Positions 34,862 through 43,257 of a DNA stretch of 64,000 bases are shown piece after piece (position 1 is the first letter of the stretch; each line of letters starts with the position of its first letter). The DNA lies in NCBI RefSeq assembly GCF_001753245.1, contig NZ_CP017415.1, forward strand, positions 62,001 to 126,000, given 5' to 3'. The translations under genes and the position numbers were made by a program. A model generated the notes under the pieces. That model worked only from the letters and a program-made list of their open reading frames with translations. It was not told where the DNA came from and did no database searches. Origin of the DNA: Acidihalobacter yilgarnensis (GTDB lineage Bacteria > Pseudomonadota > Gammaproteobacteria > DSM-5130 > Acidihalobacteraceae).

Positions 34862-35308
34862 CTATTCCTTGATTTCGGTCCATCCCTCATTGTGCCGTTT
34901 GACGATTTCGGCAATCGCGCCGGGCACGACGGTTACGCCGCTGGCGAGTTGAGCCTTGGTGATGTGCATGGCCTTCATGGTCTGATGGCAGGCGGAAAAT
35001 TGAACGCCGTACATCGACAGACTCTGAATATCTTTGGCGTAGGGTGAATTCTTCAGCAGAAATTTGATACCAGGCCCCCAGGCGATGACTTCGGCATGGG
35101 CATGGTCCATACCGACTACTTTTTCCATGGTGCTCAGATTATTGATGGTGATGGCCCACTCGGCATGATTGTTCTGATTGACCTCGAGCAATACCTTGAA
35201 TGGACCCGGACCCCAGGGTGGGGTCTTGTGGGTGGCGGCCATGACCGCTGTGCTGCCCATGGCGCATAGACCGAGTACGAGTGAAGCGACTTTAAGGCGA
35301 TAATTCAC
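34862..35308 (-). CDS. Exported DsrE/F-like protein
   Basis: A 148-residue protein with a signal peptide (about 1-25, TAVMAAT) and a DsrE/F fold. Recognisable are FKVLLEVNQNNHAEWAITINNL, the nucleotide-like loop VIAWGPGIKFLL, and a single conserved cysteine Cys107 in VQFSACHQTMKAM, the position that carries sulfur in DsrE/TusD relatives. Periplasmic members of this family occur near sulfur-oxidation genes. It lies about 500 bp from soxA and converges on it, so a role in sulfur handling is plausible but unproven. Confidence 0.75.
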   Translation of the reverse strand: MNYRLKVASLVLGLCAMGSTAVMAATHKTPPWGPGPFKVLLEVNQNNHAEWAITINNLSTMEKVVGMDHAHAEVIAWGPGIKFLLKNSPYAKDIQSLSMYGVQFSACHQTMKAMHITKAQLASGVTVVPGAIAEIVKRHNEGWTEIKE

Positions 35309-35468
35309 GACTGTGCTCCTGGCTGGTGGTGGCTTTGTTGGGCTGGGATGCCCTTGGTTTGTTCGGCCTGTGGCCTAGACGCTCTGTTGGCGCCTTGTGT
35401 TCAATCCGCGACGAGCGGCCCCCGCCGGACGGTTTGAGTGCCCGCTGAAAATACGGATTCAACACACT

Positions 35469-36176
35469 ATGACGCAAAAACACGAAATTTTAATCCATCC
35501 GTGGATGGTCGATCCGGCGGAGGCGCGTCGTATTCAGGTCCGGCTTTGCACAGCGGTATCGCTGATGGATGATTTCGGCGTGTTGCGGCAAGTGGCGGGT
35601 GTCGATGTCGGTTTCGAAGAGGGCGGCGCGATTACGCGGGCTGCGGTGGTGGTGTTGCAATGGCCGTCGCTGGTGCTGGTGGAGCAGATTCTGGCTCGGC
35701 GTCCAACGCAGTTTCCCTATGTGCCGGGTCTGCTCTCGTTTCGTGAACTTCCGGCTGTACTGGATGCGTTCGAGCGCCTGTCTCGGTACCCGGATCTGGT
35801 GTTCTGCGACGGTCAGGGCGTGGCGCATCCGCGTGGGCTGGGCATCGCCGCGCACCTCGGTGTCTTGACTGGCTTGCCGTGTATCGGCGTGGGCAAGTCG
35901 CGTCTCGTCGGTACGCATGCCGAGGTGGCGAACGAGCGTGGTGCTTCCACGCCGCTGTATCTGGGTGATGCGCGGATCGGCTGTGTATTGCGTAGTCGCA
36001 AGGGTGTGCGTCCGTTGTTCATTTCGCCTGGGCATCGCGTCTCCCAGGAAACCGCGCCACGCTTGGTCATGCAGGCGCTCACGCGCTTTCGTCTGCCTGA
36101 GCCGATCCGGGCTGCGCACCGCCTGGCCTCCGCTCCGGCCATTGCCCGCGCTGCTGCCAGAATGTCGGGGCGTTGA
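35469..36176 (+). CDS. nfi: Endonuclease V
   Basis: Cuts DNA next to deaminated bases, mainly hypoxanthine. The 235-residue protein shows VAGVDVGFEEGGAITRAAVVVL with the first catalytic Asp, the PYVPGLLSFRELPAVLDAF strand-separating wedge, DLVFCDGQGVAHPRGLGIAAHLG and GVGKSRLVGTH. All are family signatures, including the metal-binding aspartates. ATG 35469 matches the usual start; the frame opens 24 codons earlier. It is divergent from the DsrE-like gene. Confidence 0.95.
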   Translation: MTQKHEILIHPWMVDPAEARRIQVRLCTAVSLMDDFGVLRQVAGVDVGFEEGGAITRAAVVVLQWPSLVLVEQILARRPTQFPYVPGLLSFRELPAVLDAFERLSRYPDLVFCDGQGVAHPRGLGIAAHLGVLTGLPCIGVGKSRLVGTHAEVANERGASTPLYLGDARIGCVLRSRKGVRPLFISPGHRVSQETAPRLVMQALTRFRLPEPIRAAHRLASAPAIARAAARMSGR

Positions 36177-36266
36177 ATCCGGCATAGTTGATCTGGCGCA
36201 GGAAACACCACCACGGTTGACGCTAAGGTGCGATCAGGGGCGATTTTGATCACATGGCGAGGCGTC

Positions 36267-37286
36267 ATGGCCACGGGAAATACACCGATAGGGATAAGTA
36301 CGGCGCATTTGCTCAGGCGGCAATTAAAGGCCGCAGATCAGGCTTTGACTCGCCTGGGTTCAGGCGATACCGGCGAGGCTCTGCACGATTTCAGGGTGGC
36401 GGTTCGACGGATACGCAGCCGATTGAGATTACATCGGGACGATATCAAGGGTACCCGACACATGCTGCGTGATTTGCACAAGCTGATGCGCGACAGCGAC
36501 ACGACGCGTAACGCCCAGGCCTGGCTGTCGCTGCTGGATGTGTTGGCGGAAGGCAGTACACGGCAGGAATCCGAGGGCGTTGCACAGATTCGCGGGCGCT
36601 TGGTGCTACACCTGCGCGAGGCGGCGGATCAGACGCAAGTGGCGATACGGGCACGTTACCCACCGCTGCGCGATGCCTTGTACGAATGGGCTGAGATCGT
36701 TGCCCGCCATGCCGGACCGGACGTCGGTATGGCGGCGTTGTTCCAGATGCGGACCGCCGACGTGTGGCGGCGCCTGGAGACGGCCTTGTCGCCGCTCTGG
36801 CCCGATATGGAGGATGAGCCATCGCATCATGCGAGATTGTTGGCCAAGCGCCTGCGATACCTGCTCGAATCCGATGAGACGGTCTATACGCGGGCGAGTA
36901 TTGACGGCGTAATAGAGGCCCTCAAGCCACTGCAATCGCTACTCGGGGAGTGGCGCGACTCGCAATTTTTTGGTGCTTGGCTGACCGATGCGGCAGCGGC
37001 GTCGTGCGGGGCCCACGCCCGCGAGATGCTCGTCGCCGCCCTGCGCGAGGATGTGCGCGGTTTTGCAATTTTGCAGGAGCATGAGGGTTTACCTGGTCTG
37101 GTCTACCTTGCCACCCGGTTGAGTGCTCATCTGGCGGTTTTACGCGTCGGTCTCAACGCGTGGTTCGCCGGCGAAGGGCATACGCTGTTGCGTCAACGTA
37201 TGGCTGCTATTCAGAAGGTTCCACATGGTGGGGAGATGGATCCGCTTCAGGCCTCGGCGCAGGAATCGGACGGCGGTTTGAGATAG
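36267..37286 (+). CDS. CHAD-domain protein
   Basis: A 339-residue all-helical protein with two CHAD repeats. The hallmark HDFRVAVRRIRSRLRLHRD is near residue 40, and a second cluster of conserved His/Arg/Lys, LLAKRLRYLLES, lies at about 195-206. CHAD domains bind inorganic polyphosphate through such basic surfaces. No catalytic CYTH (triphosphatase) domain is fused. GAGG precedes ATG 36267; a GTG at 36228 is an alternative. Its 3' end overlaps the convergent Rieske gene by 40 nt. Confidence 0.82.
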   Translation: MATGNTPIGISTAHLLRRQLKAADQALTRLGSGDTGEALHDFRVAVRRIRSRLRLHRDDIKGTRHMLRDLHKLMRDSDTTRNAQAWLSLLDVLAEGSTRQESEGVAQIRGRLVLHLREAADQTQVAIRARYPPLRDALYEWAEIVARHAGPDVGMAALFQMRTADVWRRLETALSPLWPDMEDEPSHHARLLAKRLRYLLESDETVYTRASIDGVIEALKPLQSLLGEWRDSQFFGAWLTDAAAASCGAHAREMLVAALREDVRGFAILQEHEGLPGLVYLATRLSAHLAVLRVGLNAWFAGEGHTLLRQRMAAIQKVPHGGEMDPLQASAQESDGGLR

Positions 37287-37609
37287 ATGACGCCGCCACG
37301 CACGCTCAGCGGTACGGCGGCGAGCCGGTCGCCGAGGCAGGGACCGGATATGCACAGGCCGTCGCGAATGCGGAAGCGGGCACCGTGTGTGGCGCAGATG
37401 ATATGCCTGTGGTCTCGGTCGAGCACCTCGCCAGGCAGCCAATCCAGCGGGGTGCCCAGATGAGGGCAGTCGTTGAGATAGCCATGCACGGCGCCATGGT
37501 GACGTATGATCATGATCGATACCCGTCGACCGTCGTAATCGGTTTCAAGCGTGGCGCTGCCCGGTTCGGGCAACGTGTGTAGGTCGAGCAGCGCCGTCTC
37601 GCCGTTCAC
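37247..37609 (-). CDS. Small Rieske [2Fe-2S] protein
   Basis: A 120-residue soluble ferredoxin of Rieske type. The cluster ligands are Cys48 and His50 (DCPHLGTPLDW) and Cys72 and His75 (CATHGARFRIRDGLC). Length and absence of a membrane anchor fit the small electron carriers of the nitrite-reductase-small-subunit/dioxygenase-ferredoxin kind. It starts inside the PfkB stop (ATGA overlap), so both are one transcription unit. The redox partner is not evident. Confidence 0.88.
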   Translation of the reverse strand: MNGETALLDLHTLPEPGSATLETDYDGRRVSIMIIRHHGAVHGYLNDCPHLGTPLDWLPGEVLDRDHRHIICATHGARFRIRDGLCISGPCLGDRLAAVPLSVRGGVIYLKPPSDSCAEA

Positions 37610-38496
37610 GCCCGCGCGCCGTCGGCCAGGTGCGAGAAACCTTGTCCTGTGACCTTGCGCCCGGCCAGGGTTACCGCGCGCCGCAGTGCTTCATCGAGCG
37701 TCGAACCGGTGGCCAGTGCCTCGATCAGACCCGCATTGAAGGCATCCCCGGCGCCCAATGTATCAACCACTGGCCCAGAGCGGACGGCCGATGCATGGAT
37801 CGCCTCGGCGGGCGCGCGTCGGTCCGCGGCCAGCGCCCAGGCGCCATCCTCACCCCAGGCGCAGACCAGTGCTGCGCGCGGGGCGAGAGGACGCAGCGCA
37901 GTTAGCAGCTCGCTTGCGCACGTGTGTCCGAGCGCAAGCGCGTAGGCGCGGCTGAAGATTAGGACATCAGCCTGCGGGAAAAGCTGATCGAGTCCGGGTC
38001 TGGGTTTCTCGATCTCGATGGAGATGGGTTGATCGAGTAGGCGCCCGCGTGCGTGACGCAGCATGTTGTTCGTTTCGGGAACGTTGCGGCCTTCGAAGTG
38101 CAACCAGTCGAAGCGTTCGATGGGCAGAGCCTTGAAATGATGACTGCTCAGCTCGGGCAGCTCGCGGTAGTGCACGATGGTGCGAGAGCCATTGATGGCA
38201 TTGAGCGTGATGTAGGAAGTCGGCGTGGTCCCACTTGCGCATGGGCAGTGTGCGTGGTCGATGCCGTCGGCATCCAGTGTCGCGAGAATATGTTTGCCGC
38301 CGGGGTCGTCGGCAAGATGGGCGAGGAGTTCGGTGCGGTGCCCCAGGCCGGCAAGTATGCGGGCAGCGTTGAGGGCGTTGCCGCCGGGGCTGTGTCGGCT
38401 CGCGCTGGCGCGCAGTTCCTCGTCTTCGGCGGGGTAGTGATCGACCGTGTTGACGATGTCCAGCGTGGCGATGCCGGTCAGCAGGAACAGGCTCAT
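37606..38496 (-). CDS. PfkB-family carbohydrate kinase (ketohexokinase-like)
   Basis: A 296-residue ribokinase-superfamily protein with the N-terminal signature GGNALNAARILAGLG and the C-terminal VDTLGAGDAFNAGLIEAL, whose Asp is the catalytic base within the anion hole. The sequence resembles ketohexokinases more than ribokinases, but the substrate cannot be assigned. ATG 38496 begins homology; the frame opens at 38526. It overlaps the Rieske gene by 4 nt, an unusual pairing. Confidence 0.85.
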   Translation of the reverse strand: MSLFLLTGIATLDIVNTVDHYPAEDEELRASASRHSPGGNALNAARILAGLGHRTELLAHLADDPGGKHILATLDADGIDHAHCPCASGTTPTSYITLNAINGSRTIVHYRELPELSSHHFKALPIERFDWLHFEGRNVPETNNMLRHARGRLLDQPISIEIEKPRPGLDQLFPQADVLIFSRAYALALGHTCASELLTALRPLAPRAALVCAWGEDGAWALAADRRAPAEAIHASAVRSGPVVDTLGAGDAFNAGLIEALATGSTLDEALRRAVTLAGRKVTGQGFSHLADGARA

Positions 38497-38573
38497 GCGG
38501 GTGACTCTGTCGTTGTTGGGCGGCATAACCTACCATAGTTGCCGCCATACCCCGAGATTGTGGAGGTCCCGCT

Positions 38574-38975
38574 TTGAACAAGCCCGAGGATGCCGAGCGC
38601 GCGTTTTATGAGGCCTTCGTGATACATGACCTGGATGCGATGATGCGGGTGTGGGCGCGCAGCGACGCGATCGTCTGTATCCATCCGGGGATGCCGCGCC
38701 TGGAAGGTGTGGAGGCGATCCGTGCGAGCTGGGCCGAATTGTTCGATGTCGCGCAGGCAGTACCGGCAAAGCTCCAGATTCAACTCTTGTCGCGTACCCG
38801 GTCAGAGGTCGTGGCGGTACATGCGGTCATGGAGCGCTTCACGGCTGAACGCGAGACGGGCTTGGTGTTCGCGATCAACGCCTTCAGGTTGGATGGGGAG
38901 GGTTGGCACCTCGTATCGCATCACGCCTCGCCCGGCTGGACCGAGGCGTCGGTGACACGGGAGGCATTGCATTGA
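38574..38975 (+). CDS. NTF2-like (SnoaL-type) protein, first of a pair
   Basis: A 133-residue NTF2-fold protein starting at TTG 38574 with GGAGG upstream. It shows the opening helix EDAERAFYEAFVIHDLDAMMRVWA, then IVCIHPGMPRLEGVEAIRASWAELF, and the strand-rich C-terminal half ending in WHLVSHHASPGW. Its conserved His in the cavity motif C-x-HPG is shared with the next gene. Members often serve as small ligand binders or isomerases; no activity can be assigned. Overlap with the next gene is 4 nt. Confidence 0.75.
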   Translation: MNKPEDAERAFYEAFVIHDLDAMMRVWARSDAIVCIHPGMPRLEGVEAIRASWAELFDVAQAVPAKLQIQLLSRTRSEVVAVHAVMERFTAERETGLVFAINAFRLDGEGWHLVSHHASPGWTEASVTREALH

Positions 38976-39400
38976 GCGGGTTCGCCACGGCAGAGGCCTG
39001 CGAGGCCGCGTATTACGCCGCGCTGCAGGCCGCCGACGCGGAGGCGATGATCGTGGTCTGGGCGGATATGCCGGAGGTGGTGTGTATGCACCCAGGGCCG
39101 AATGCGCGGCCACAGATCGGTTTTCGCGCCGTGCTGGAGGGTTGGCTGGGCGTATTCTCACGTGCCTTGGATGTACGCATATTGCCGGTATGCCTCTGGC
39201 GGGAGGGCGACGCCAATCTAGCCGTGCATGTGGGCGAGGAGCGCATCGTGCGTGCCGGCGAACTTGCCCCGAGCGGACTGCTGCATTACTGCAATACCTA
39301 TCGACGTTTCCCCGAGGGTTGGCGCATGGTGGCGCATCTGGCCACTCCACAGGCCGCATCGGTTATACCTATACCGCGGGTGTCCCAGGGTCTGCACTGA
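38972..39400 (+). CDS. NTF2-like (SnoaL-type) protein, second of a pair
   Basis: A 142-residue paralogue of the preceding protein (EACEAAYYAALQAADAEAMIVVWADMPEVVCMHPG against the same region of the first). TTG 38972 is chosen because its TTGA overlaps the upstream stop and GGGAGG lies 7 nt before it. Tandem placement suggests a duplication and a possible heterodimer. Its 3' end overlaps the convergent GGDEF-EAL gene by 32 nt. Confidence 0.72.
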   Translation: MSGFATAEACEAAYYAALQAADAEAMIVVWADMPEVVCMHPGPNARPQIGFRAVLEGWLGVFSRALDVRILPVCLWREGDANLAVHVGEERIVRAGELAPSGLLHYCNTYRRFPEGWRMVAHLATPQAASVIPIPRVSQGLH

Positions 39401-41444
39401 GCGCGCGGGCAGGGGGCGCGAAGGGAGAGGGACGCGGGCGCCCGATGTGGTAACCCTGAACGTAGTCGACGCCGATTTCGCGCAGTAATGACAAGGTGGC
39501 CTCGTCCTCGACGGATTCGGCGATGATGAGTAGCCCGAAGGCGCGTCCGATCTCGCAGAAGGACTCGACCAGGCTGCGGTCGGTCTGATCCTGCAGCATT
39601 CCGCGCACGAATTCACCTTCGATCTTGAGGAAGTCCACGGGCAGGCGCTTAAGGTAGGTGAACGAACTCAGTCCGGCGCCGAAATCATCCAGCGCGAAGC
39701 GTACGCCGCGTGCGCGCAGCTGACGGATCAGCGTCTGCGCGCCATGCATATTGGTGATCGCGGCCGTCTCGGTGATTTCGAAGCAGATTTGCCCGGGACT
39801 GACGCCATGGCGACGTAATCGATCGAAGATGTAGTTCGCCAGGTGAGGGTCGCCGACGGATTGTCCAGACAGGTTGATCGAGTAGAGGGTGTCATGGAGG
39901 TTGCCGGCGCTGCGTGCGACCAGGGCGAGTGCTAGGTCGATGACGCGCCGATCCAGCTCGGCCATGAGCTGATACCGCTCGGCGGCGGGTATGAACAGAT
40001 CGGGCGAGGCAAGGCTGCCGTCGTCCAAGTGCATGCGCAGCAGGAATTCATGCATCTCGCGCGGGCGCGCAGTGTCATCCAGCGGCAGCATGGGCTGGGT
40101 ATAGAGCACGAAGCGATCGTCGTGCAGCGCTTCTTGCAGACGTGTTAGCCAGAGCATCTGCCCCGAGCGTTGCGCGATCGCCACATCGCCGGCCTCGTAG
40201 ACATGGAGGTTGTTGCGTCCCTTGTCCTTGGCGGCGAGGCAGGCGAGGTCGGCCTTGATCAGCAGGTCGCCGGCATCTTGCCGGGCATCCGTGACCATCA
40301 CCAGGCCGATACTGGCGCCGATGTTGAAGTGCTGCTGCTCCCAGGCGAATTCGAAGGCGCGGGCGGCTTCGATCAGGTGTTCGGCGACCTGCTGAGGCGC
40401 CATTTCGGCGTTGGGCAGCAACAAGATACCGAATTCATCCGCGCCCAGGCGTGCGAGCACCGTGCCGGAGGGCAGGGCAGTGCCGAGCAGCCAGGCAAAC
40501 TGGCGTAGCAATTCGTCTCCCGCGCGATGCCCGGCGGTGTCGTTGACCAGTTTGAAGTGGTTGAGATCGACCTGGCAGAGCGCCCCGTTTGGGCTGCCGG
40601 GTTGGCACAGGCTCAGCCATTGGCGCAGATAGGTCTCGAAGCTGCGACGGTTGAACAGGCCGGTCAGGGGGTCTCGGGTGGACTGGTAGTCGAGCGCGGT
40701 TTCCAGCTCGCGCTCACGGCTGAGATCGCGTAACACCAAGGCGAGCCCGCCCGGTATGGCGTTACGGCGGGTCAGCGCGGAGAGTCGTATTTCCACGGCG
40801 TGATTGCGGCCGTCACGCGCCAACAGAAGTCCCACCATGGCATTGGCCATCTGCGTTGTGGGGCGCTTGGCCTCGGTGGGTAGCGGTTTTTGCGTGCGTT
40901 CGTCCAGTAGTGGCGCGATTTCGCTGAGTGGGTGGCCGATGGCTGCTGCCATCGGCCACCCGGTTAGCCGCGAGGCCACTGGGTTCATGAATTGCACGCG
41001 CATTTCCGTATCGGTGGTAATCACAGCATCGGTAATCGAGCTCAGGGCGATCTCGGCTTGTTCCCGACTGTGCGCCAGTTCCCCTTCTATCGCCCACTGG
41101 GCACGTTGTGCATGGCGGCGCAGTCCGGTGACCCAGCCCAAGGCACCGATCAATATCCAGGGTAGGAGGGCGGCGGGCAGGATCGTGCCGAGTCGGAGAT
41201 CGGATAGATTCGTGTGGCGGCTCAGGCGGATCAGGAGATGGTGGTGGTCGACCATCAGTTCGCGTTGGATACGGTAGCTGGGTAGCCAGTGCGAGAGGAA
41301 GTCACCTGCGTTCGCGGCGGTGTGGAAGGCGATTTGAGTGCCGTTTCCGTGATTGCCCAGGTTGCGGATATTCAAGCCCCATTGCGGGTGACTGGCTTCG
41401 ATGTCACCGAGCATGCGGGGGAAGTCCACCGAGACCATGAACAT
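39369..41444 (-). CDS. PAS-GGDEF-EAL cyclic-di-GMP protein, C-terminal part of a frameshifted sensor
   Basis: This 691-residue frame continues the CHASE-containing frame upstream. It begins inside the periplasmic region and passes a second membrane segment (about 84-107, TILPAALLPWILIGALGWV). Then come a PAS domain (about 130-250), a diguanylate-cyclase domain (about 265-420) and an EAL phosphodiesterase domain (about 435-680). The cyclase signature is GADEF (ARLGADEFGIL) instead of GGDEF, while the EAL domain keeps its key residues (EFLLRM, NLSGQSV, EITETAAI, DDFGAGLSS). It is therefore probably a phosphodiesterase. Homology extends upstream of the ATG at 41444, so the real start is in the other frame. 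Confidence 0.85.
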   Translation of the reverse strand: MFMVSVDFPRMLGDIEASHPQWGLNIRNLGNHGNGTQIAFHTAANAGDFLSHWLPSYRIQRELMVDHHHLLIRLSRHTNLSDLRLGTILPAALLPWILIGALGWVTGLRRHAQRAQWAIEGELAHSREQAEIALSSITDAVITTDTEMRVQFMNPVASRLTGWPMAAAIGHPLSEIAPLLDERTQKPLPTEAKRPTTQMANAMVGLLLARDGRNHAVEIRLSALTRRNAIPGGLALVLRDLSRERELETALDYQSTRDPLTGLFNRRSFETYLRQWLSLCQPGSPNGALCQVDLNHFKLVNDTAGHRAGDELLRQFAWLLGTALPSGTVLARLGADEFGILLLPNAEMAPQQVAEHLIEAARAFEFAWEQQHFNIGASIGLVMVTDARQDAGDLLIKADLACLAAKDKGRNNLHVYEAGDVAIAQRSGQMLWLTRLQEALHDDRFVLYTQPMLPLDDTARPREMHEFLLRMHLDDGSLASPDLFIPAAERYQLMAELDRRVIDLALALVARSAGNLHDTLYSINLSGQSVGDPHLANYIFDRLRRHGVSPGQICFEITETAAITNMHGAQTLIRQLRARGVRFALDDFGAGLSSFTYLKRLPVDFLKIEGEFVRGMLQDQTDRSLVESFCEIGRAFGLLIIAESVEDEATLSLLREIGVDYVQGYHIGRPRPSPFAPPARALSADPGTPAV

Positions 41445-42133
41445 CCCGCTGAGCTGGCGTTGACGCTCGCGGGCGTCCGATAGCCGTAATAGGTGGCCAT
41501 TAGCGCCAGATAGCCGGGGTGGCTGCCATTGAAACGCGGCACGCTGACGACCGCCATTCGGCCGCTTTGGACTGCGTATTTGACGGCCCCCGCGATACGC
41601 GGGTTGCTCAACAGGTCTGCGCCGAGATAGGCGGCGTTGTGAGGCGTCAATGGGGCGAGAAAACTGACGACCAAGGTTGAAGCATCGAGCGGAATGTCGC
41701 CGCTGGGCTCGCCGAGTGGATGGATACGGAATTGCGGATAGCCGCGCGAATGCATTTGTGCGACGTAGGCTCCGCGTTCGCTCGCGGATAGCCAGCGCAG
41801 ATAGGCGAAGTTCGAAAAATACGGGTAGCTGCGCAGGAGAGCGCTGCCTACGGAGAGGAGTTGATGTGCATTGTGCAGGGCACTTGCCTGATAGAGGCCG
41901 GATAGCGGCGTCAGTACGGCGCGATCGGCGGCGAGGCGCTGTGAGATCAGCTGGACGATACTGGTGGCTTGGGTATCGTAGACGCGACGCGATTCGCTTA
42001 GATTGAGCCAGCCGATCGCGGCGGCGAGTAGCAGGCTCAATGTCACTGCGGTGATCAGGCCTGCGCTGATTTCCGCCCAGGAGAACAGGCGGGCGTTTCT
42101 CGCTTCCAGTTCGCCTTCGGGAGGTGTGTTCAT
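41372..42133 (-). CDS. CHASE-domain sensor, N-terminal part of the frameshifted GGDEF-EAL protein
   Basis: A 253-residue frame with a membrane segment at about residues 24-45 and a periplasmic CHASE domain (about 60-215, containing YFSNFAYLRWLSASERGAYVAQM and LAPLTPHNAAYLGADLLSNP). After GYLALMA the frame runs into unrelated codons to a stop at 41372. The alternative frame gives NGHLLRLSDARERQRQLSG and joins the GGDEF-EAL frame. The indel is therefore near 41505-41525. The reconstructed gene (39369-42133) would encode about 921 residues. The start overlaps the binding-protein stop (ATGA). Confidence 0.8.
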   Translation of the reverse strand: MNTPPEGELEARNARLFSWAEISAGLITAVTLSLLLAAAIGWLNLSESRRVYDTQATSIVQLISQRLAADRAVLTPLSGLYQASALHNAHQLLSVGSALLRSYPYFSNFAYLRWLSASERGAYVAQMHSRGYPQFRIHPLGEPSGDIPLDASTLVVSFLAPLTPHNAAYLGADLLSNPRIAGAVKYAVQSGRMAVVSVPRFNGSHPGYLALMATYYGYRTPASVNASSAGCSWSRWTSPACSVTSKPVTRNGA

Positions 42134-43122
42134 TGAGGATCTGCCCGCTTGGCTACGCTGGCGATCCAGCTGGGCAGGCGAATGTCAGCAGCCTTGAGAA
42201 GCGCGGTATTCTGCCATTCGTCCCAGTCCTGGCTGGGAATGATCGGAATGCTGGACGGCCGACTGCCCTTGAGGATGGCTTCGGCGACGGCTGCCGCCCA
42301 GTGCCCTTCTTCTTCCGCGCTGCGGGTAAAGCCGAGCATGGCGTAGGGCATCATCCACGTGTAGGTGGTCAGGGTCAGGCGATGGTTGTCATGCCTGACG
42401 GCAACCCGTGCGCGGGTCGGGTCCCAGTCGCGGATGCCGGCAGGAGAACCGAGCAGGATGAAATTGGCCGCGTGCTGCGCCTGTCTCAGGGCCTCGATCC
42501 ACTGGGTGCCGGTTTCCACCAGCATGGGCACGACGCGAATACCCAGCGGAGCCGCTGTTTGTGTCAGAGCCGTCAGATCGCGCCGTTCGGTGACGGTGTC
42601 CGCTGCCAAATAGGCCAGTACGTCGCCATGGCGCACGATGGTTTGCGCTGCTTCCAACAAGGGGTGGAAGGGCGCACGTTCGATCATGCCCGTAGCGTTC
42701 GGCCAGGGCAGTCCGTAGGGCGCGACCGATGCGTTGATTCCCGCGAACACTACGGGGATGTTGGTGCCGCGCAGATAGGGCAGGGCGACATAGCGCATGG
42801 CGTTGTCGTCGAGGGTGATGACCACGTCAGGACGCCAGCTGCGAATCAGAGAGTCGATTTCGCGCGCCGCTGCAGTGAGCTGTGCGGGTGCGGGGCGGCG
42901 CTTGCTGTCCAGCTCGCTGACGCGTATCCGGCAGTGCGATGCAAGTCCGGCGCGCAGCGCGGCCAGCTCGCCGTCGCTCCACGCGTAGCCTGAATGGTAG
43001 GAGGAGACGATCAGGCAGCGTGGCGGATTGCTGGCCAGTGCCTGGGCCGCGAAACATAGCAGCAGCGTGCCCAGGCCCAAGGCAAGGCTGGTAAATCGTG
43101 CGTGGCCGATCCGGTCGGTCAT
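42130..43122 (-). CDS. ABC-type periplasmic substrate-binding protein
   Basis: A 330-residue exported protein with a signal peptide (about 1-31, ALASN) and a two-lobed binding-protein fold of the TrpX-like/DUF534 group: CLIVSSYHSGYAWSDGE, WRPDVVITLDDNAMRYVALPYL, NIPVVFAGIN. AAGG is 6 nt before the ATG. No ABC permease or ATPase lies nearby. Instead the stop overlaps the start of the CHASE sensor, which suggests that the liganded protein signals to the cyclic-di-GMP enzyme rather than feeding a transporter. Confidence 0.82.
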   Translation of the reverse strand: MTDRIGHARFTSLALGLGTLLLCFAAQALASNPPRCLIVSSYHSGYAWSDGELAALRAGLASHCRIRVSELDSKRRPAPAQLTAAAREIDSLIRSWRPDVVITLDDNAMRYVALPYLRGTNIPVVFAGINASVAPYGLPWPNATGMIERAPFHPLLEAAQTIVRHGDVLAYLAADTVTERRDLTALTQTAAPLGIRVVPMLVETGTQWIEALRQAQHAANFILLGSPAGIRDWDPTRARVAVRHDNHRLTLTTYTWMMPYAMLGFTRSAEEEGHWAAAVAEAILKGSRPSSIPIIPSQDWDEWQNTALLKAADIRLPSWIASVAKRADPQ

Positions 43123-43257
43123 GGCGTGCCTTGGCGTGTCGTGGTGTCGTTATGGCCAATTCTCTTGCCTATGAGTCTAGCGGCTCGTGGCGGTCTGGGC
43201 CGGATGTTAGCAGAGCGCCGCATGACTGCCGATAGCCAAGTCTCTGTCATGACGGAA

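Noticed and set aside
34707-34952. A small 81-codon gene between soxA and the DsrE-like gene
   Set aside because: It overlaps the DsrE-like gene on the other strand, has no ribosome site and shows no family features.
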